A stretch of 28,038 bases of DNA from the NCBI GenBank assembly GCA_044360385.1, contig JBIKKK010000007.1, positions 1 to 28,038 of the forward strand, given 5' to 3'. Under the pieces are notes generated by a model. It worked only from the letters and a program-made list of their open reading frames with translations. It did no database searches and was not told where the DNA came from. The translations under genes and the position numbers were made by a program. The number at the start of each line of letters is the position of its first letter. The stretch's first letter is position 1. The DNA is from Mxb001 sp044360385 (GTDB lineage Bacteria; Actinomycetota; Actinomycetes; S36-B12). Positions 1 to 8,893 of this stretch are shown piece after piece.

Positions 1-2
1 TG

Positions 3-1676
3 GTCATCGCAGGCCTTCTTGCGCCCCAGCCGGGTGCTGATGGCCAGCAAGTGGGTGCGGTGGAGCCGGTGGACTCGTCCACCGCGGTGTGCCCTGAGCC
101 GGGCTCCGTCGACGGGTCACGCACGACATCGGCGATCACCGTGGTCCCCGGCCTGGCCGGTCAGGATCGAGTGGGCGAAGCGTTCATCGCCTACCTGGAG
201 GGCGGTGATGGCACCGGAGACGGGTCCGGCACCACCGTCGCCACCGATGAGGAAGCCGTGCGTGCCGATGGCGAGCCCCAGGGCGTCCTGGCGCAGCCGG
301 GAGACGCGGCCCAGGTCGTGGCCGAGACGACTCGCCTTCCCGCGCTGGAGATCCGCACCCTGGGTGGTCTCGCTCCCGGGCTCGTCGCCGCGCAGACCAC
401 CCAGGATTCCTTCAGCGAGGGGCGCGGCCTGTCGAGTCAGGCATGCCTGGGCCCGGACACGACCTGGTGGTTCGTGGGCGGTGGTTCCACCGCAGGTCGC
501 GAGACCCAACTGGTGCTCGTCAACCCGGAGAGCACCCCTGCGGAGCTCGAGGTCGCGATCAGCGGCCCCGATGGCCCCGTGTCAGTGCCGCGTCTGCGGG
601 GCCTGGTGGTGGAGCCACGCAGCCGTGTCGTCGTCCGACTCTCGAGGGAGGCGCCGCGCCTGCCTGCCGCGGCATGGCGCGTGACGGTGCGCCAGGGGCG
701 AGTCATGGCCGGTGTCTCCGATCGCGAGGCCGAGGGCTTCGTTCCCCTCGGTGCCGACTGGATTCCGGCATCGGTCGACCCCTCCACGCGTGTCCTCGTC
801 CCGGGCGTCATCGGAGGCCCCGGCGGGAGACAACTCCTCGTGCACGCCCCAGGAGATCTCTCGGCCACCGTGCGCGTGCGCCTCATCACCGCCGGGGGCT
901 CCTTCGTCCCGGCGGCCACCCCGGAGATCGAGGTGCCGGGAGGGTCGGTCGTCGCGGTGGACCTTGACTCGGCCCTACAAGGCGATGACGCCACCGTCGA
1001 CCTGCAGTCCGACCAACCCATCGTGGCGGGCGTGCGCCAACGCCACCCCGGCGTAGACGGCTCCGCCGGATCCTTGGTGGAGCTGTCCTTCACGTCGGGT
1101 GCTGCGCTCGTGAACGCGAGCGCAGCAGTGACCGGGCTCCCCGCAGAGCGCAGCACCGGCGTCACTGTGTGGCTCACGGCCCCCGACGATGTCATCACGA
1201 TCGAACGCGCCCCGAGCACTGACATGGCGGACATGGACATGGACGTTGCATCCGGGACACCGCCGGCATCCGGTGAGGCAACGCCAACGGCAGCGTCCGG
1301 CGGGCCATCGGAATCGCCTGTGTCCGGCTCCACGGGCGATCTTCCCGCGGACGATTCAGCGTCGACGCCAGCCCAGGTGACTCTCCGCATCCTCGCGGTG
1401 TCCGCCGATGGTGAACCGTTGCCGGCCACAGAGGACATCACCGTGACCGTCCCGCGCGGACGTGTGGTGGCCGTCGACATCCCGCGGCCTGAGGGTGCAG
1501 CGTGGTTCACCGCGGTGGCGACCGTCTCCGTCGGGGAGGTCGTCATCGCGCACCGTGCGGTCCGCCGCAACAAGGACGGCTCGTTGGTCACCGGCTATCC
1601 GTGGCGCCCGCTCCGGACCACCGTGGTGGTCCCGCGGGCTGTGCCCGCCCCCGGTCTGGCCATCTCGGGCAGCTAG
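3..1676 (+). CDS. DUF5719 family secreted/envelope protein, 5' end outside the window
   Basis: The frame is open from the first bases of the window to TAG at 1674-1676, so the true start lies upstream; the internal GTG at 51 is only the first candidate inside the window. The first visible residues (VIAGLLA) look like the end of a hydrophobic N-terminal segment, fitting a signal or anchor. The remaining ~540 residues are a repetitive beta-rich ectodomain with recurring 'VNPES..AELEV' and 'APGDLSATVRVRL' strands, typical of DUF5719. Around residues 395-435 there is a low-complexity Asp/Met then Ser/Pro/Thr/Gly linker (DMADMDMDV...) before a last beta domain. Its place directly upstream of DUF3499 and manB is usual in Actinobacteria. 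Function is unknown; an extracytoplasmic role is inferred from the anchor and the lack of catalytic motifs. Confidence 0.8.
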   Translation, partial: VIAGLLAPQPGADGQQVGAVEPVDSSTAVCPEPGSVDGSRTTSAITVVPGLAGQDRVGEAFIAYLEGGDGTGDGSGTTVATDEEAVRADGEPQGVLAQPGDAAQVVAETTRLPALEIRTLGGLAPGLVAAQTTQDSFSEGRGLSSQACLGPDTTWWFVGGGSTAGRETQLVLVNPESTPAELEVAISGPDGPVSVPRLRGLVVEPRSRVVVRLSREAPRLPAAAWRVTVRQGRVMAGVSDREAEGFVPLGADWIPASVDPSTRVLVPGVIGGPGGRQLLVHAPGDLSATVRVRLITAGGSFVPAATPEIEVPGGSVVAVDLDSALQGDDATVDLQSDQPIVAGVRQRHPGVDGSAGSLVELSFTSGAALVNASAAVTGLPAERSTGVTVWLTAPDDVITIERAPSTDMADMDMDVASGTPPASGEATPTAASGGPSESPVSGSTGDLPADDSASTPAQVTLRILAVSADGEPLPATEDITVTVPRGRVVAVDIPRPEGAAWFTAVATVSVGEVVIAHRAVRRNKDGSLVTGYPWRPLRTTVVVPRAVPAPGLAISGS

Positions 1677-1737
1677 GCCGAGTCGGCCGCCCCGGTCAGC
1701 CCCGGCGTGGCTTCCCCGACGGTGCGGGATGGAGCGG

Positions 1738-1743
1738 TAGCGT
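1738..1743 (+). promoter_or_regulatory. Putative -10 upstream of the DUF3499-manB-manA operon
   Basis: TAGCGT ends 8 nt before the chosen DUF3499 start at 1752, giving an almost leaderless message. The gap 1677-1751 after DUF5719 is the only place in this operon where a promoter fits, since all later junctions except the 11-nt manB-Trm112 gap overlap. No -35 is recognisable. Confidence 0.35.
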
Positions 1744-1751
1744 CCCGAACC

Positions 1752-2141
1752 GTGGGTTACCGACGTCGCTGCTCCCGCGTCACGTGCGGACGATCTGCCG
1801 ACTCCACCCTTACCTATGTCTACGCCGACTCCACGGCAGTCCTCGGTCCGCTTTCCACGACGCTTGACCCCCACGGCTACGACCTGTGCGAGATCCATGC
1901 GGGGCGTCTGACGGTGCCGCTGGGCTGGCAGGTCATGCGCATCGAGCCGGACCCCGAGAGCCTGCGGCCCTCGGGCGACGATCTTGAGGCTCTCGCCAAT
2001 GCGGTCCGCGAGGCCGCTGCGGCGAGTGAGCGCAGCGCCACGCTCTTCGACGAACTCGAGTCGCGCACGGCGGTCGGTGCCGAGGGCACGCGCCGGGGGC
2101 ACCTGCGGTCCCTGCCCGCCGGTCACGATTCCGAAGGGTGA
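1752..2141 (+). CDS. DUF3499 family protein
   Basis: A 129-residue protein beginning MGYRRRCSRVTCGR, followed by TLTYVYADSTAVLGPLS and YDLCEIHAGRLTVPLGW. This conserved block, with cysteines in CSRVTC and in DLCEIH, is the DUF3499 signature and suggests a small metal-binding domain (inference). The C-terminal half is a variable charged tail. I chose GTG 1752 because family members begin a few residues before RRCSR and because a TAGCGT hexamer lies 8 nt upstream; GTG 1707 in the same frame would add 15 residues. The stop TGA (2139-2141) overlaps the manB start GTG (2138-2140), so the two are probably translationally coupled. The function of the family is not established. Confidence 0.82.
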   Translation: MGYRRRCSRVTCGRSADSTLTYVYADSTAVLGPLSTTLDPHGYDLCEIHAGRLTVPLGWQVMRIEPDPESLRPSGDDLEALANAVREAAAASERSATLFDELESRTAVGAEGTRRGHLRSLPAGHDSEG

Positions 2142-3577
2142 CGCCGGTGGCCGGTGCATCCGGCACTCCATCGTCCCGGGACGGAGCGGGACTGGATGCC
2201 GTTATCAAGGCATACGACGTCCGCGGGCTCGTCCCTGAGCAGTTCGATGCTGACCTCGCCCGCCTCTTGGGTGCGGCGTTCGTGGAGGTGCTCGGGATTC
2301 GCGCCGAGGAAGGTGGTGCCGGGGCTGTCGTGATCGGGCAGGACATGCGCCCGTCGGGCGACGACCTGGTGGCGGCCTTCGCCGAAGGTGTATGCAGCCA
2401 CGGCTGCGATGTGATTCGCATCGGCCTCGCGAGCACGGATGGGCTCTACTTCGCTTCCGGTGATCTCGGACTTCCTGGCGCGATGTTCACGGCCAGCCAC
2501 AATCCCGCGCAGTACAACGGCATCAAGCTGTGTCGTGCGGGGGCAGCGCCTGTCGGCCTGGAGACAGGCTTGCGCGAGATGCGCGACCTGGTGGAGGCGG
2601 GTGTCCCGGCGTACTCCGGCCCTGCCGGCTCGGCAACGACGCGAGACGCCCTGCCTGCTTATGCGGGCTTCCTCCGCTCGCTCGTCGATCTGTCGTCGGG
2701 ACGTGCACTCTCCGTCGTCATCGACGCCGGCAACGGCATGGCCGGCCTTACCGCCCCGGCCGTGCTCGAGACGGTCGCTGGCCTGCCCGAATTGCCATTG
2801 CGCATCACTCCTCTCTACTTCGAGCTCGACGGGACCTTCCCGAACCACGAGGCCAATCCGATCGAGCCCGAGAACCTTCGCGATCTACAGGCTGCCGTCA
2901 TCGCGGAAGGCGCCGATATCGGCCTGGCCTTCGACGGCGATGCCGATCGTTGCTTCGTCATCGACGAGCGCGGTGTCGCGGTGACGCCCTCGGCGATCAC
3001 CGCACTCATCGCCGAGCGAGAACTGCAGCGCCGACCGGGATCGACCATCATCTACAACTGCATCAGCTCACGAGCCGTGCCCGAGGTGATCGCGGAATCG
3101 GGAGGAATCGCCGAGCGCACGCGCGTGGGGCACTCCTTCATCAAGGCACGCATGGCGGAGACGGGTGCCGTCTTCGGTGGCGAGCACTCGGGCCACTTCT
3201 ACTTCACTGACTTCTGGCGTGCGGATTCGGGCATGCTCGCAGCGATGCACGTCCTCGCGGCGCTTGGTTCGGCGCCGGAGGGCACCACCCTCTCGAGCCT
3301 TCTGTCCCGCTATGACCGATACGTTGCGAGCGGTGAGCTCAACTCGGTCGTCACGGACGCGGCCGCTGCGCGCGATCGAGTCCGGCAGGCCTTCACGAGC
3401 CGACCGGCTGTCTCCTTTGATGACCTCGATGGGATGACCGTCTCGGCACCCGATTGGTGGTTCAACCTCCGCCCGAGCAATACCGAACCCCTCCTCCGGC
3501 TGAATGTCGAGGCGGTGGATGCTGGCACCATGGAGTCCGTGCGCGACGAGGTGCTCGCCATCGTCCGCGAAGTCTGA
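2138..3577 (+). CDS. manB: Phosphomannomutase / phosphoglucomutase
   Basis: A 479-residue alpha-D-phosphohexomutase that interconverts mannose-6-phosphate and mannose-1-phosphate (possibly also glucose phosphates), feeding GDP-mannose synthesis. All four signature loops are visible: the phosphoserine loop TASHNP with Ser120, the Mg-binding loop DGDADRC (Asp266, 268, 270), the sugar-binding loop GGEHSGHF, and the phosphate-binding loop RPSNTEP near residue 445. Length is normal for the family. The GTG start shares bases with the DUF3499 stop. It is followed 11 nt later by the Trm112-like gene and then manA, so the run makes and uses mannose phosphates. Specificity for mannose over glucose is inferred from the neighbouring manA. 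Confidence 0.93.
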   Translation: MTPVAGASGTPSSRDGAGLDAVIKAYDVRGLVPEQFDADLARLLGAAFVEVLGIRAEEGGAGAVVIGQDMRPSGDDLVAAFAEGVCSHGCDVIRIGLASTDGLYFASGDLGLPGAMFTASHNPAQYNGIKLCRAGAAPVGLETGLREMRDLVEAGVPAYSGPAGSATTRDALPAYAGFLRSLVDLSSGRALSVVIDAGNGMAGLTAPAVLETVAGLPELPLRITPLYFELDGTFPNHEANPIEPENLRDLQAAVIAEGADIGLAFDGDADRCFVIDERGVAVTPSAITALIAERELQRRPGSTIIYNCISSRAVPEVIAESGGIAERTRVGHSFIKARMAETGAVFGGEHSGHFYFTDFWRADSGMLAAMHVLAALGSAPEGTTLSSLLSRYDRYVASGELNSVVTDAAAARDRVRQAFTSRPAVSFDDLDGMTVSAPDWWFNLRPSNTEPLLRLNVEAVDAGTMESVRDEVLAIVREV

Positions 3578-3588
3578 GGAGGCCTGCC

Positions 3589-3777
3589 ATGACGGAGAAC
3601 CTGGGTCTGGATCCGCTGCTGCTGGAGATCCTCGCGTGTCCCTGCGAGGTCCATGCGGCGCTTGAGGTCGATGCCCACCGGAGGCTGCTCGTCTGCTCCT
3701 CGTGCCGCCGGGGATTCCCTGTCCGCGATGGGATCCCCGTGATGCTGCTCGACGAGGCTGTTCCTCCGAGTCCCTGA
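3589..3777 (+). CDS. Trm112-like small zinc-binding protein
   Basis: A 62-residue protein. It begins with LDPLLLEILACPC and ends with VCSSCRRGFPVRDGIPVMLLDE, the Trm112/YcaR pattern in which two Cys pairs bind zinc and the helix-strand tail ends in 'RDGIPVML'. Cysteines are at 17, 19, 36 and 39; the first pair is CPC followed by E-V-H rather than CPxC. An SD-like GAGGAGG lies 7-8 nt upstream of ATG 3589. The stop TGA (3775-3777) overlaps the manA ATG (3777). Family members act as small partners or activators, for instance of methyltransferases; in this actinobacterial setting, between manB and manA, the partner is unknown. Confidence 0.85.
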   Translation: MTENLGLDPLLLEILACPCEVHAALEVDAHRRLLVCSSCRRGFPVRDGIPVMLLDEAVPPSP

Positions 3778-4838
3778 TGCCCCATATCGTTGCGGGCGCT
3801 CTCAAGGAGTACGACTGGGGGATCGTCGACGGGCTAGCGCCTTGGCACGGTGCCACCGGCACGCCCCAGGCTGAGTTGTGGTTCGGGACGCATCCGTCGG
3901 GGCCCACGCCCGTGGTCGCGGGCCCCGACGAGGGCCGCTTCCTTGCCGATTTCAATGAGCATCGCGGCATGCCGCTGGTCAAACTGCTCGCCGCCGGCAC
4001 ACCGCTGTCCATCCAGGTGCATCCCGACGCAGACACGGCCCGGCGTGGCTGGGCCGCCGGCTCGCCGCTCTTCGCCGATGACGCGGAGAAGTCCGAGATG
4101 CTCGTGGCCCTCGAGCCCTTCGACGTCCATGCCGGGTGGTGCGATCCCGAGGACGCCGCAGCCCTGCTCGCGGCCGCGGGAGCACCTCCGGACGTCGTGG
4201 ACTTGGTGAGGCGAGGCGATGCCGTGGCCTCCGCCCGCCGCCTCCTAGAGATCGACGCGACGGAGCGCGCCGTGATTGCGCACCATCTCGTCGATGCCGC
4301 GTCCCGCTGCGGCTGGTCGGTCGAATCCCTGGTGGCTCTCGAGCGTGTCATCGCCGCATTCCCCGGGGATCCGGGTGTCCTCGTCAGCGTTCTGCTCGAC
4401 CACGACGTACTCCAGCCCGGCGAGGCAGTGGCGGTGTCCGCGGGAATCGTCCACTCCTACGTCGGCGGACTGGGCATTGAAGTGATGACCACCTCCGACA
4501 ACGTCCTCCGTCTGGGTCTCACGAGTAAGCCGATCGCGGTCGATGAGGCCCTTGAAGCGGTCATCGCGCAACGGGTTCCGCAGCGGCTAAGTGCAGGGCT
4601 AGAGGAGTCGCTCGCCCCGATCGGGATGCCCTTCGATCTCGTGGTCTGCGCGGCTCCACGGGAGCTCCATTCAGGCCGGCACCGACTGGTCCTCGCCCTG
4701 CGTGGGCCGGTGCGCATTGTGAGCGGTCCCGGAGCGGGCACGGTGGTGCCCGAAGGTCGTGCGGCCGTGTGGTCGCCGGATGAGGGCGACGCGACTGTGG
4801 TGCCCGAGGGCCGCGCCGTCGTGGTCACCGGGTCTTAG
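3777..4838 (+). CDS. manA: Mannose-6-phosphate isomerase, class I
   Basis: A 353-residue type I phosphomannose isomerase that converts fructose-6-phosphate to mannose-6-phosphate in the cytoplasm. It starts MPHIVAGALKEYDWG, a typical opening. Zinc-site and active-site blocks are visible: LSIQVHPD (Gln and His ligands), EKSEMLVALEPF (Glu ligand; KSE where KPE is common) and SAGIVHSYVGGLGIEVM followed by SDNVLRLGLTSK (His ligand and active-site Arg). ATG 3777 overlaps the preceding stop by one base, so coupling is likely. The same frame is open to 3702, but that extension would overlap the Trm112-like gene. The C-terminus carries a near-duplicate TVVPEGRA segment. The SIS-domain isomerase common in this operon in other actinobacteria is absent. 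It converges with lpqB, leaving 13 nt. Confidence 0.93.
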   Translation: MPHIVAGALKEYDWGIVDGLAPWHGATGTPQAELWFGTHPSGPTPVVAGPDEGRFLADFNEHRGMPLVKLLAAGTPLSIQVHPDADTARRGWAAGSPLFADDAEKSEMLVALEPFDVHAGWCDPEDAAALLAAAGAPPDVVDLVRRGDAVASARRLLEIDATERAVIAHHLVDAASRCGWSVESLVALERVIAAFPGDPGVLVSVLLDHDVLQPGEAVAVSAGIVHSYVGGLGIEVMTTSDNVLRLGLTSKPIAVDEALEAVIAQRVPQRLSAGLEESLAPIGMPFDLVVCAAPRELHSGRHRLVLALRGPVRIVSGPGAGTVVPEGRAAVWSPDEGDATVVPEGRAVVVTGS

Positions 4839-4851
4839 CCGTCCTCCGGTC

Positions 4852-6546
4852 TCAGCTGCCGGGGTACGCCGGACTCGATCCGCGCGGTCCCAGTCGCCAG
4901 GGCCCGGAGGTGTAGGTCCAGATGCGCCCGTCCGCAGTCGCGGCAAGGATCGGCGACCCCGGGGCTGCGGCGATGCGCACTGTGTCGGGAGGTGCTCCGA
5001 GCGAGCGGACCTGCCAGCGACTGAGATCGATCTCGAAGACCCCTGGCGCTCCCGCGCCCTCGACACCCAGGGCCACCAGTCGGTCATCGTCAGCCCAGGC
5101 GACATCGCTCACCGTGGTGAGCCGGTTGTCCACACGCACCGGCGATTCGACGCGAAGCGCGCCCTCGCGCACCGTGATGATGGCGAGCATCACGAAGGTC
5201 CTCGGGCCGCGACGGATCGTGAGTGCCGCGCGCGTGCCATCGCGGCTGATCGCGATGGACTCGAGGACGGCCTTTGGGTGCAGGCCATCGACGGGCACGA
5301 TCACGGCATTTCCCTGGGGGTCGACCCGTTGCAGCGTGCCGTCAGGTCCCACGACCCAGGCCTCATCGCCGCGGCCGAAGGAGGGGCGTGACTGACCCGG
5401 ATCCACGGGGCCGGAGATGAGTGCGGCACCCGGAGCGATGGCACCGAGCCACAGTTGCGCATCGGTGTCGAGAGCGGCAATGAGCCCACCCGTGAGGGAC
5501 ACGGCCAGGCCGTCCAGGGGCGGGCTCCCGAGCCCGGCCCCCCCGGGGATCGGCAGCGGCGGGGTGCGGTCGAGATCGATGACGCGTCCGCCGAGGATGC
5601 CGAGTGGGGATTCGCCGCCCGGCATCGCATTGGGGTCGAAGGCGGACCACGCATCGACGGGCTGCGGATTGGGTGTGCTGTCGACATCAAGCACCTGTCC
5701 GCCTGCGTTGAGGTCGAGGAAGCGCACTCCGGGCACCTGGCGCAGGGTCCACGTGAGCTGCGCGGAGAACGCCCGCCGCGTCTGCGCATCGGCCAATCGG
5801 ATCTGGGGGTCGAGATCGACGCGGGCGATTCCATCCACGACGGGCACCGCGTCGACAGCCAGCGTGGTGCCGTCGGGGAATCCGGTGCGCACCGCAGGGG
5901 CAATCCACTCCGTAGGACCGCGCAGCAGGGCTCGCGTGAGTGCCGTTGCCGCAGTGGGTCCGTCCACGGGGAAGTAGCGCGGGTCGGGCACGAGGGTCGA
6001 GAAGGTGGGGTCGAGGAAGTAGACCTCGAAGGCGCGGAAGGCGCGTTCGACGTCGGACCGTGCGAGGAGGAGCCCCTGGGGCGGGGTGGCGATGCGCCAA
6101 TTGCCGCCCACGAACTCCATGCTGAAGTACTCGCTGATGAGTCCGCCGGGAGCGCCCACCTCGTAGCGACCCTCAGCGTCGATGGAGCCCACCTGTGTCG
6201 CCGTCATGTCGACGGCCGTGACACCGTCGGGCACGATCGTGGGCACCCCGTCGTAGACGCTGACGCTGCGCGAGGGGTCCCACATGACCGCTGCCTCGGG
6301 CGTGAGGTACTGCCGGGCGACGGCGTGATCATCCTCGAAGGAGCCGGAGGCCTGGAGGAATCCCGAGACGATCTGCGTGGGCGTCATATCCGGCTGCGGC
6401 GGTCGGGCGATCACGCGGATGACCTGATCCGTGCTCTCCACGCCGACTTCGACGCCCTGCTGAATCGGTCCACTCGTCGGGATGGATGCGCAGGCGGCCA
6501 GCAGCGGCGCGGCTAGGAGGGTGAGCGCGGCCCGGGGCGGCCTCAT
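4852..6546 (-). CDS. lpqB: Lipoprotein LpqB (GerMN domain plus beta-propeller)
   Basis: A 564-residue lipoprotein. The signal peptide ends in the lipobox LLAAC with Cys19 as the lipidated residue, followed by a Ser/Pro/Gly linker. Residues ~55-165 form the N-terminal LpqB domain, ~195-300 the GerMN domain (PTAATALTRALLRGPTEW ... VARVDLDP-like strands), and ~330-564 a beta-propeller-like repeat region with 'DGTRAALTIRRG' and 'VAWADDDRLVALG' blades. In actinobacteria LpqB is encoded with and modulates the MtrAB system from the outer face of the membrane. ATG 6546 overlaps the mtrB stop in an ATGA junction, making it the last gene of the CPBP-mtrA-mtrB-lpqB run. Confidence 0.93.
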   Translation of the reverse strand: MRPPRAALTLLAAPLLAACASIPTSGPIQQGVEVGVESTDQVIRVIARPPQPDMTPTQIVSGFLQASGSFEDDHAVARQYLTPEAAVMWDPSRSVSVYDGVPTIVPDGVTAVDMTATQVGSIDAEGRYEVGAPGGLISEYFSMEFVGGNWRIATPPQGLLLARSDVERAFRAFEVYFLDPTFSTLVPDPRYFPVDGPTAATALTRALLRGPTEWIAPAVRTGFPDGTTLAVDAVPVVDGIARVDLDPQIRLADAQTRRAFSAQLTWTLRQVPGVRFLDLNAGGQVLDVDSTPNPQPVDAWSAFDPNAMPGGESPLGILGGRVIDLDRTPPLPIPGGAGLGSPPLDGLAVSLTGGLIAALDTDAQLWLGAIAPGAALISGPVDPGQSRPSFGRGDEAWVVGPDGTLQRVDPQGNAVIVPVDGLHPKAVLESIAISRDGTRAALTIRRGPRTFVMLAIITVREGALRVESPVRVDNRLTTVSDVAWADDDRLVALGVEGAGAPGVFEIDLSRWQVRSLGAPPDTVRIAAAPGSPILAATADGRIWTYTSGPWRLGPRGSSPAYPGS

Positions 6547-8207
6547 GTGCGCGCTCCCGTGACATCCGTCGACTCATTGATGCCGTCGGGGTCCATGGCC
6601 TGCTCGGCGGAGTCCGCTGCATCCTCGCCGGGCACGAGGGGTAGGGGGGAGCGATCAAGGACCACCTCCGCACGACACGGCAGGGTCAGCCGGAAGCAGG
6701 CCCCCTCGCCGGGGGCTCCCCAGGCCTCCAGCCAGCCTGCGTGGAGGCGGGTGTCTTCAAGAGCGATCGACAGTCCGAGTCCTGTGCCCCCGGTCGTGCG
6801 TGCACGGGCGGGATCGGCCCGCCAGAAGCGATCGAAGACATGTGCGATGTCGTCGTCGGACAGGCCCACGCCGTGGTCGCGAACCGTGATGGCGACAGCG
6901 GAGCCATCGCCCGCCACCGTCACGTCGATCGGCTGGCTCTCGCCATGCTCCACGGCGTTGTCGATGAGGTTGCGCAGGATCCGATCCACGCGGCGCGGAT
7001 CGCACTCCACGAGGCACGGATCGAGCAGTGCGGTCACCTCGATCGCACTGCCTCGTCGCTCGGCCAGGGGGCGGGCTGATTCGGCAGCGCGCCGCACGAG
7101 GGCGACAAGGTCGACGTTCTCCAGGTCCAGCACCGCGGCGCCAGCGTCGTAGCGGGAGATCTCCAGGAGGTCCCCGAGGAGGTTCTCGAAGCGATCGAGT
7201 TGGTTCTGGAGCAGTTCGGCGGATCGCGCGGTGGGCGGATCGAGCTCGCCGCGGCTTTCGAAGATGAGGTCCGCGGCCATACGAATCGTGGTGAGAGGCG
7301 TACGCAACTCGTGTGACACGTCAGAGACGAAGCGCTGCTGTACGGCGGAGAGTTCCTCGAGGCGGTGGATCTGCTGCTCCAGGCTTGCCGCCATGTCGTT
7401 GAAGGCCATCGCCAATCGGGCGAGATCATCTTCGCCGCGTACCGACATGCGCTCGCGCAGGTGACCTTCGGAGAATTGCTCCGCCACGCGTGCGGCTGAC
7501 CGGACCGGGGTCACGACCTGCCGGGTGACGATGGCTGCGACGGCTCCGAGGAGGATGACGAGCAGCACACCCGTGCCGATGACGGTGCTGCGCACGAGGT
7601 CGAGCGTGCTCGCCTCGTTGGTGAGGGGGAAAAGATAGTACAACTCGTAGGTGCCCACGTCCGTGACCGCAAGCGGTGCGCCGACGATGATGCCCGGTGC
7701 ACTGCGCCCGTCGAGGTAGCGGATCTCCGTGTAGGTCCAGGATTGGCGCTCGGTGAGGAGCACCGCGTCGCGCAACTCGGGCGGCACGCTGGCGTCGGAT
7801 ACGAGGTTGGTGCCGCGCTCGGGTGCGGTGCCCTCCGTCTCACCTGCGAGGAGCAGCACGTCGTACTGGGGAGGACTGCCCGCGCGGGCAGCGAGCGATG
7901 CCACGATCGTGTCGACCACGCTGGCCGGCGATGCCGCGCTCGTGCCGGATGCGGCGGCAGCCGAGATGCGCTGAGCATCGGCTAGGCCCACGCTCGCCTC
8001 GGTCACCGCCGTCCGCTCAGCAGAGTCCAGTAGGCCCGTCGTCACGCGCGACAGGAGGAGGAAGCCGAGGATGGTCATGACCACGATCGAGAGGACGAGC
8101 GTGGTGGCGGTGACCCGAAGGAGCAGGGATCGACGCCACAGGGTGATGAGGGATATCGAGGCCGAGGGAGCCCTCGGAGTCGGCGGACTCGTCGGGCCGC
8201 TCGTCAT
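6543..8207 (-). CDS. mtrB: MtrB membrane sensor histidine kinase
   Basis: A 554-residue sensor kinase, partner of MtrA. Order: cytoplasmic N-terminus (1-32), TM1 (~33-53), extracytoplasmic sensor of ~150 residues, TM2 (~207-228), HAMP linker (~228-285), HisKA dimerisation domain with phosphoacceptor His299 in SDVSHELRTP, then the ATPase domain with N-box (RNLIDNAVEH), G1 (DHGVGL), F-box (FDRFWRAD) and G2 (GTGLGLS). I chose ATG 8207 because it overlaps the mtrA stop (8204-8206) in an ATGA junction; the longer open frame to 8402 lies wholly inside mtrA. A short acidic tail follows the kinase domain. The system controls cell-wall and division genes in related actinobacteria. Confidence 0.95.
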   Translation of the reverse strand: MTSGPTSPPTPRAPSASISLITLWRRSLLLRVTATTLVLSIVVMTILGFLLLSRVTTGLLDSAERTAVTEASVGLADAQRISAAAASGTSAASPASVVDTIVASLAARAGSPPQYDVLLLAGETEGTAPERGTNLVSDASVPPELRDAVLLTERQSWTYTEIRYLDGRSAPGIIVGAPLAVTDVGTYELYYLFPLTNEASTLDLVRSTVIGTGVLLVILLGAVAAIVTRQVVTPVRSAARVAEQFSEGHLRERMSVRGEDDLARLAMAFNDMAASLEQQIHRLEELSAVQQRFVSDVSHELRTPLTTIRMAADLIFESRGELDPPTARSAELLQNQLDRFENLLGDLLEISRYDAGAAVLDLENVDLVALVRRAAESARPLAERRGSAIEVTALLDPCLVECDPRRVDRILRNLIDNAVEHGESQPIDVTVAGDGSAVAITVRDHGVGLSDDDIAHVFDRFWRADPARARTTGGTGLGLSIALEDTRLHAGWLEAWGAPGEGACFRLTLPCRAEVVLDRSPLPLVPGEDAADSAEQAMDPDGINESTDVTGART

Positions 8208-8881
8208 GGCGGGCCGGCCTTGTATCCCACGCCACGCACGGTAAGGACGATCTCGGGATGTTCGGGGTCGTGCTCGACCTTGGCCCGCAGTCGCTGCACG
8301 TGCACGTTGACCAGGCGGGTGTCGGCGGCGTGGCGATAGCCCCACACCTCCTGCAAGAGCACTTCGCGCGTGAATACCTGCCACGGCTTGCGCGCGAGAC
8401 ACACGAGCAGATCGAACTCCAGGGGGGTCAGCGGGATGACCCTGTCCGCCCGACGCACGACGTGTCCGGCGACATCGATGGTGACATCACCGATCTCGAG
8501 CGTGCCTGTCGATGGCTCGTCACTGCGACGCACGCGCGCGCGAAGGCGGGCGACGAGTTCCTTGGGCTTGAATGGCTTGACGACGTAGTCGTCGGCTCCC
8601 GACTCGAGCCCTAGGACGACGTCGATGGTGTCGTTCTTGGCGGTGAGCATGACGATGGGAACGCCGGATTCCAGGCGGATGGCGCGGCACACGTCGATGC
8701 CGTCCATGCCGGGGAGCATGAGATCGAGCAGGATGATGTCCGGTCGGGAGTCGCGGAAAGCCTGGAGCGCCTCGCCCCCATCAGTGCAGAACACCGGGTC
8801 GAAGCCCTCGCCACGCAGCACGATGCCGAGCATCTCGGCCAGTGCCACGTCGTCATCGACGACCAGGACGCGTCCCCTCAC
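8204..8881 (-). CDS. mtrA: MtrA response regulator (OmpR/PhoB type)
   Basis: A 225-residue response regulator. The receiver domain (1-~118) has the acidic pocket VVDDD (Asp10/11), phosphoacceptor Asp53 in IILLDLMLPG, Thr80 and Lys102 (VVKPFKPKEL). The C-terminal winged-helix domain (~128-222) contains TPLEFDLLVCLA, a recognition helix region RLVNVHVQRLRAKVE and the ending VLTVRGVGYKAG. Similarity to MtrA is strong throughout, including the DDYVVKPFKPKELVAR block. The start is GTG 8881, 12 nt after the CPBP stop; no ATG in frame is nearby. MtrA activates or represses cell-envelope, division and osmostress genes in relatives; its DNA sites are not identifiable here with confidence. Confidence 0.96.
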   Translation of the reverse strand: MRGRVLVVDDDVALAEMLGIVLRGEGFDPVFCTDGGEALQAFRDSRPDIILLDLMLPGMDGIDVCRAIRLESGVPIVMLTAKNDTIDVVLGLESGADDYVVKPFKPKELVARLRARVRRSDEPSTGTLEIGDVTIDVAGHVVRRADRVIPLTPLEFDLLVCLARKPWQVFTREVLLQEVWGYRHAADTRLVNVHVQRLRAKVEHDPEHPEIVLTVRGVGYKAGPP

Positions 8882-8893
8882 AGGCCCATCGTG

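Noticed and set aside
1676..1688. Palindrome GGCCGA-G-TCGGCC right after the DUF5719 stop as a terminator
   Set aside because: A one-base loop cannot fold as drawn and no T-run follows; in GC-rich DNA such short dyads are common.
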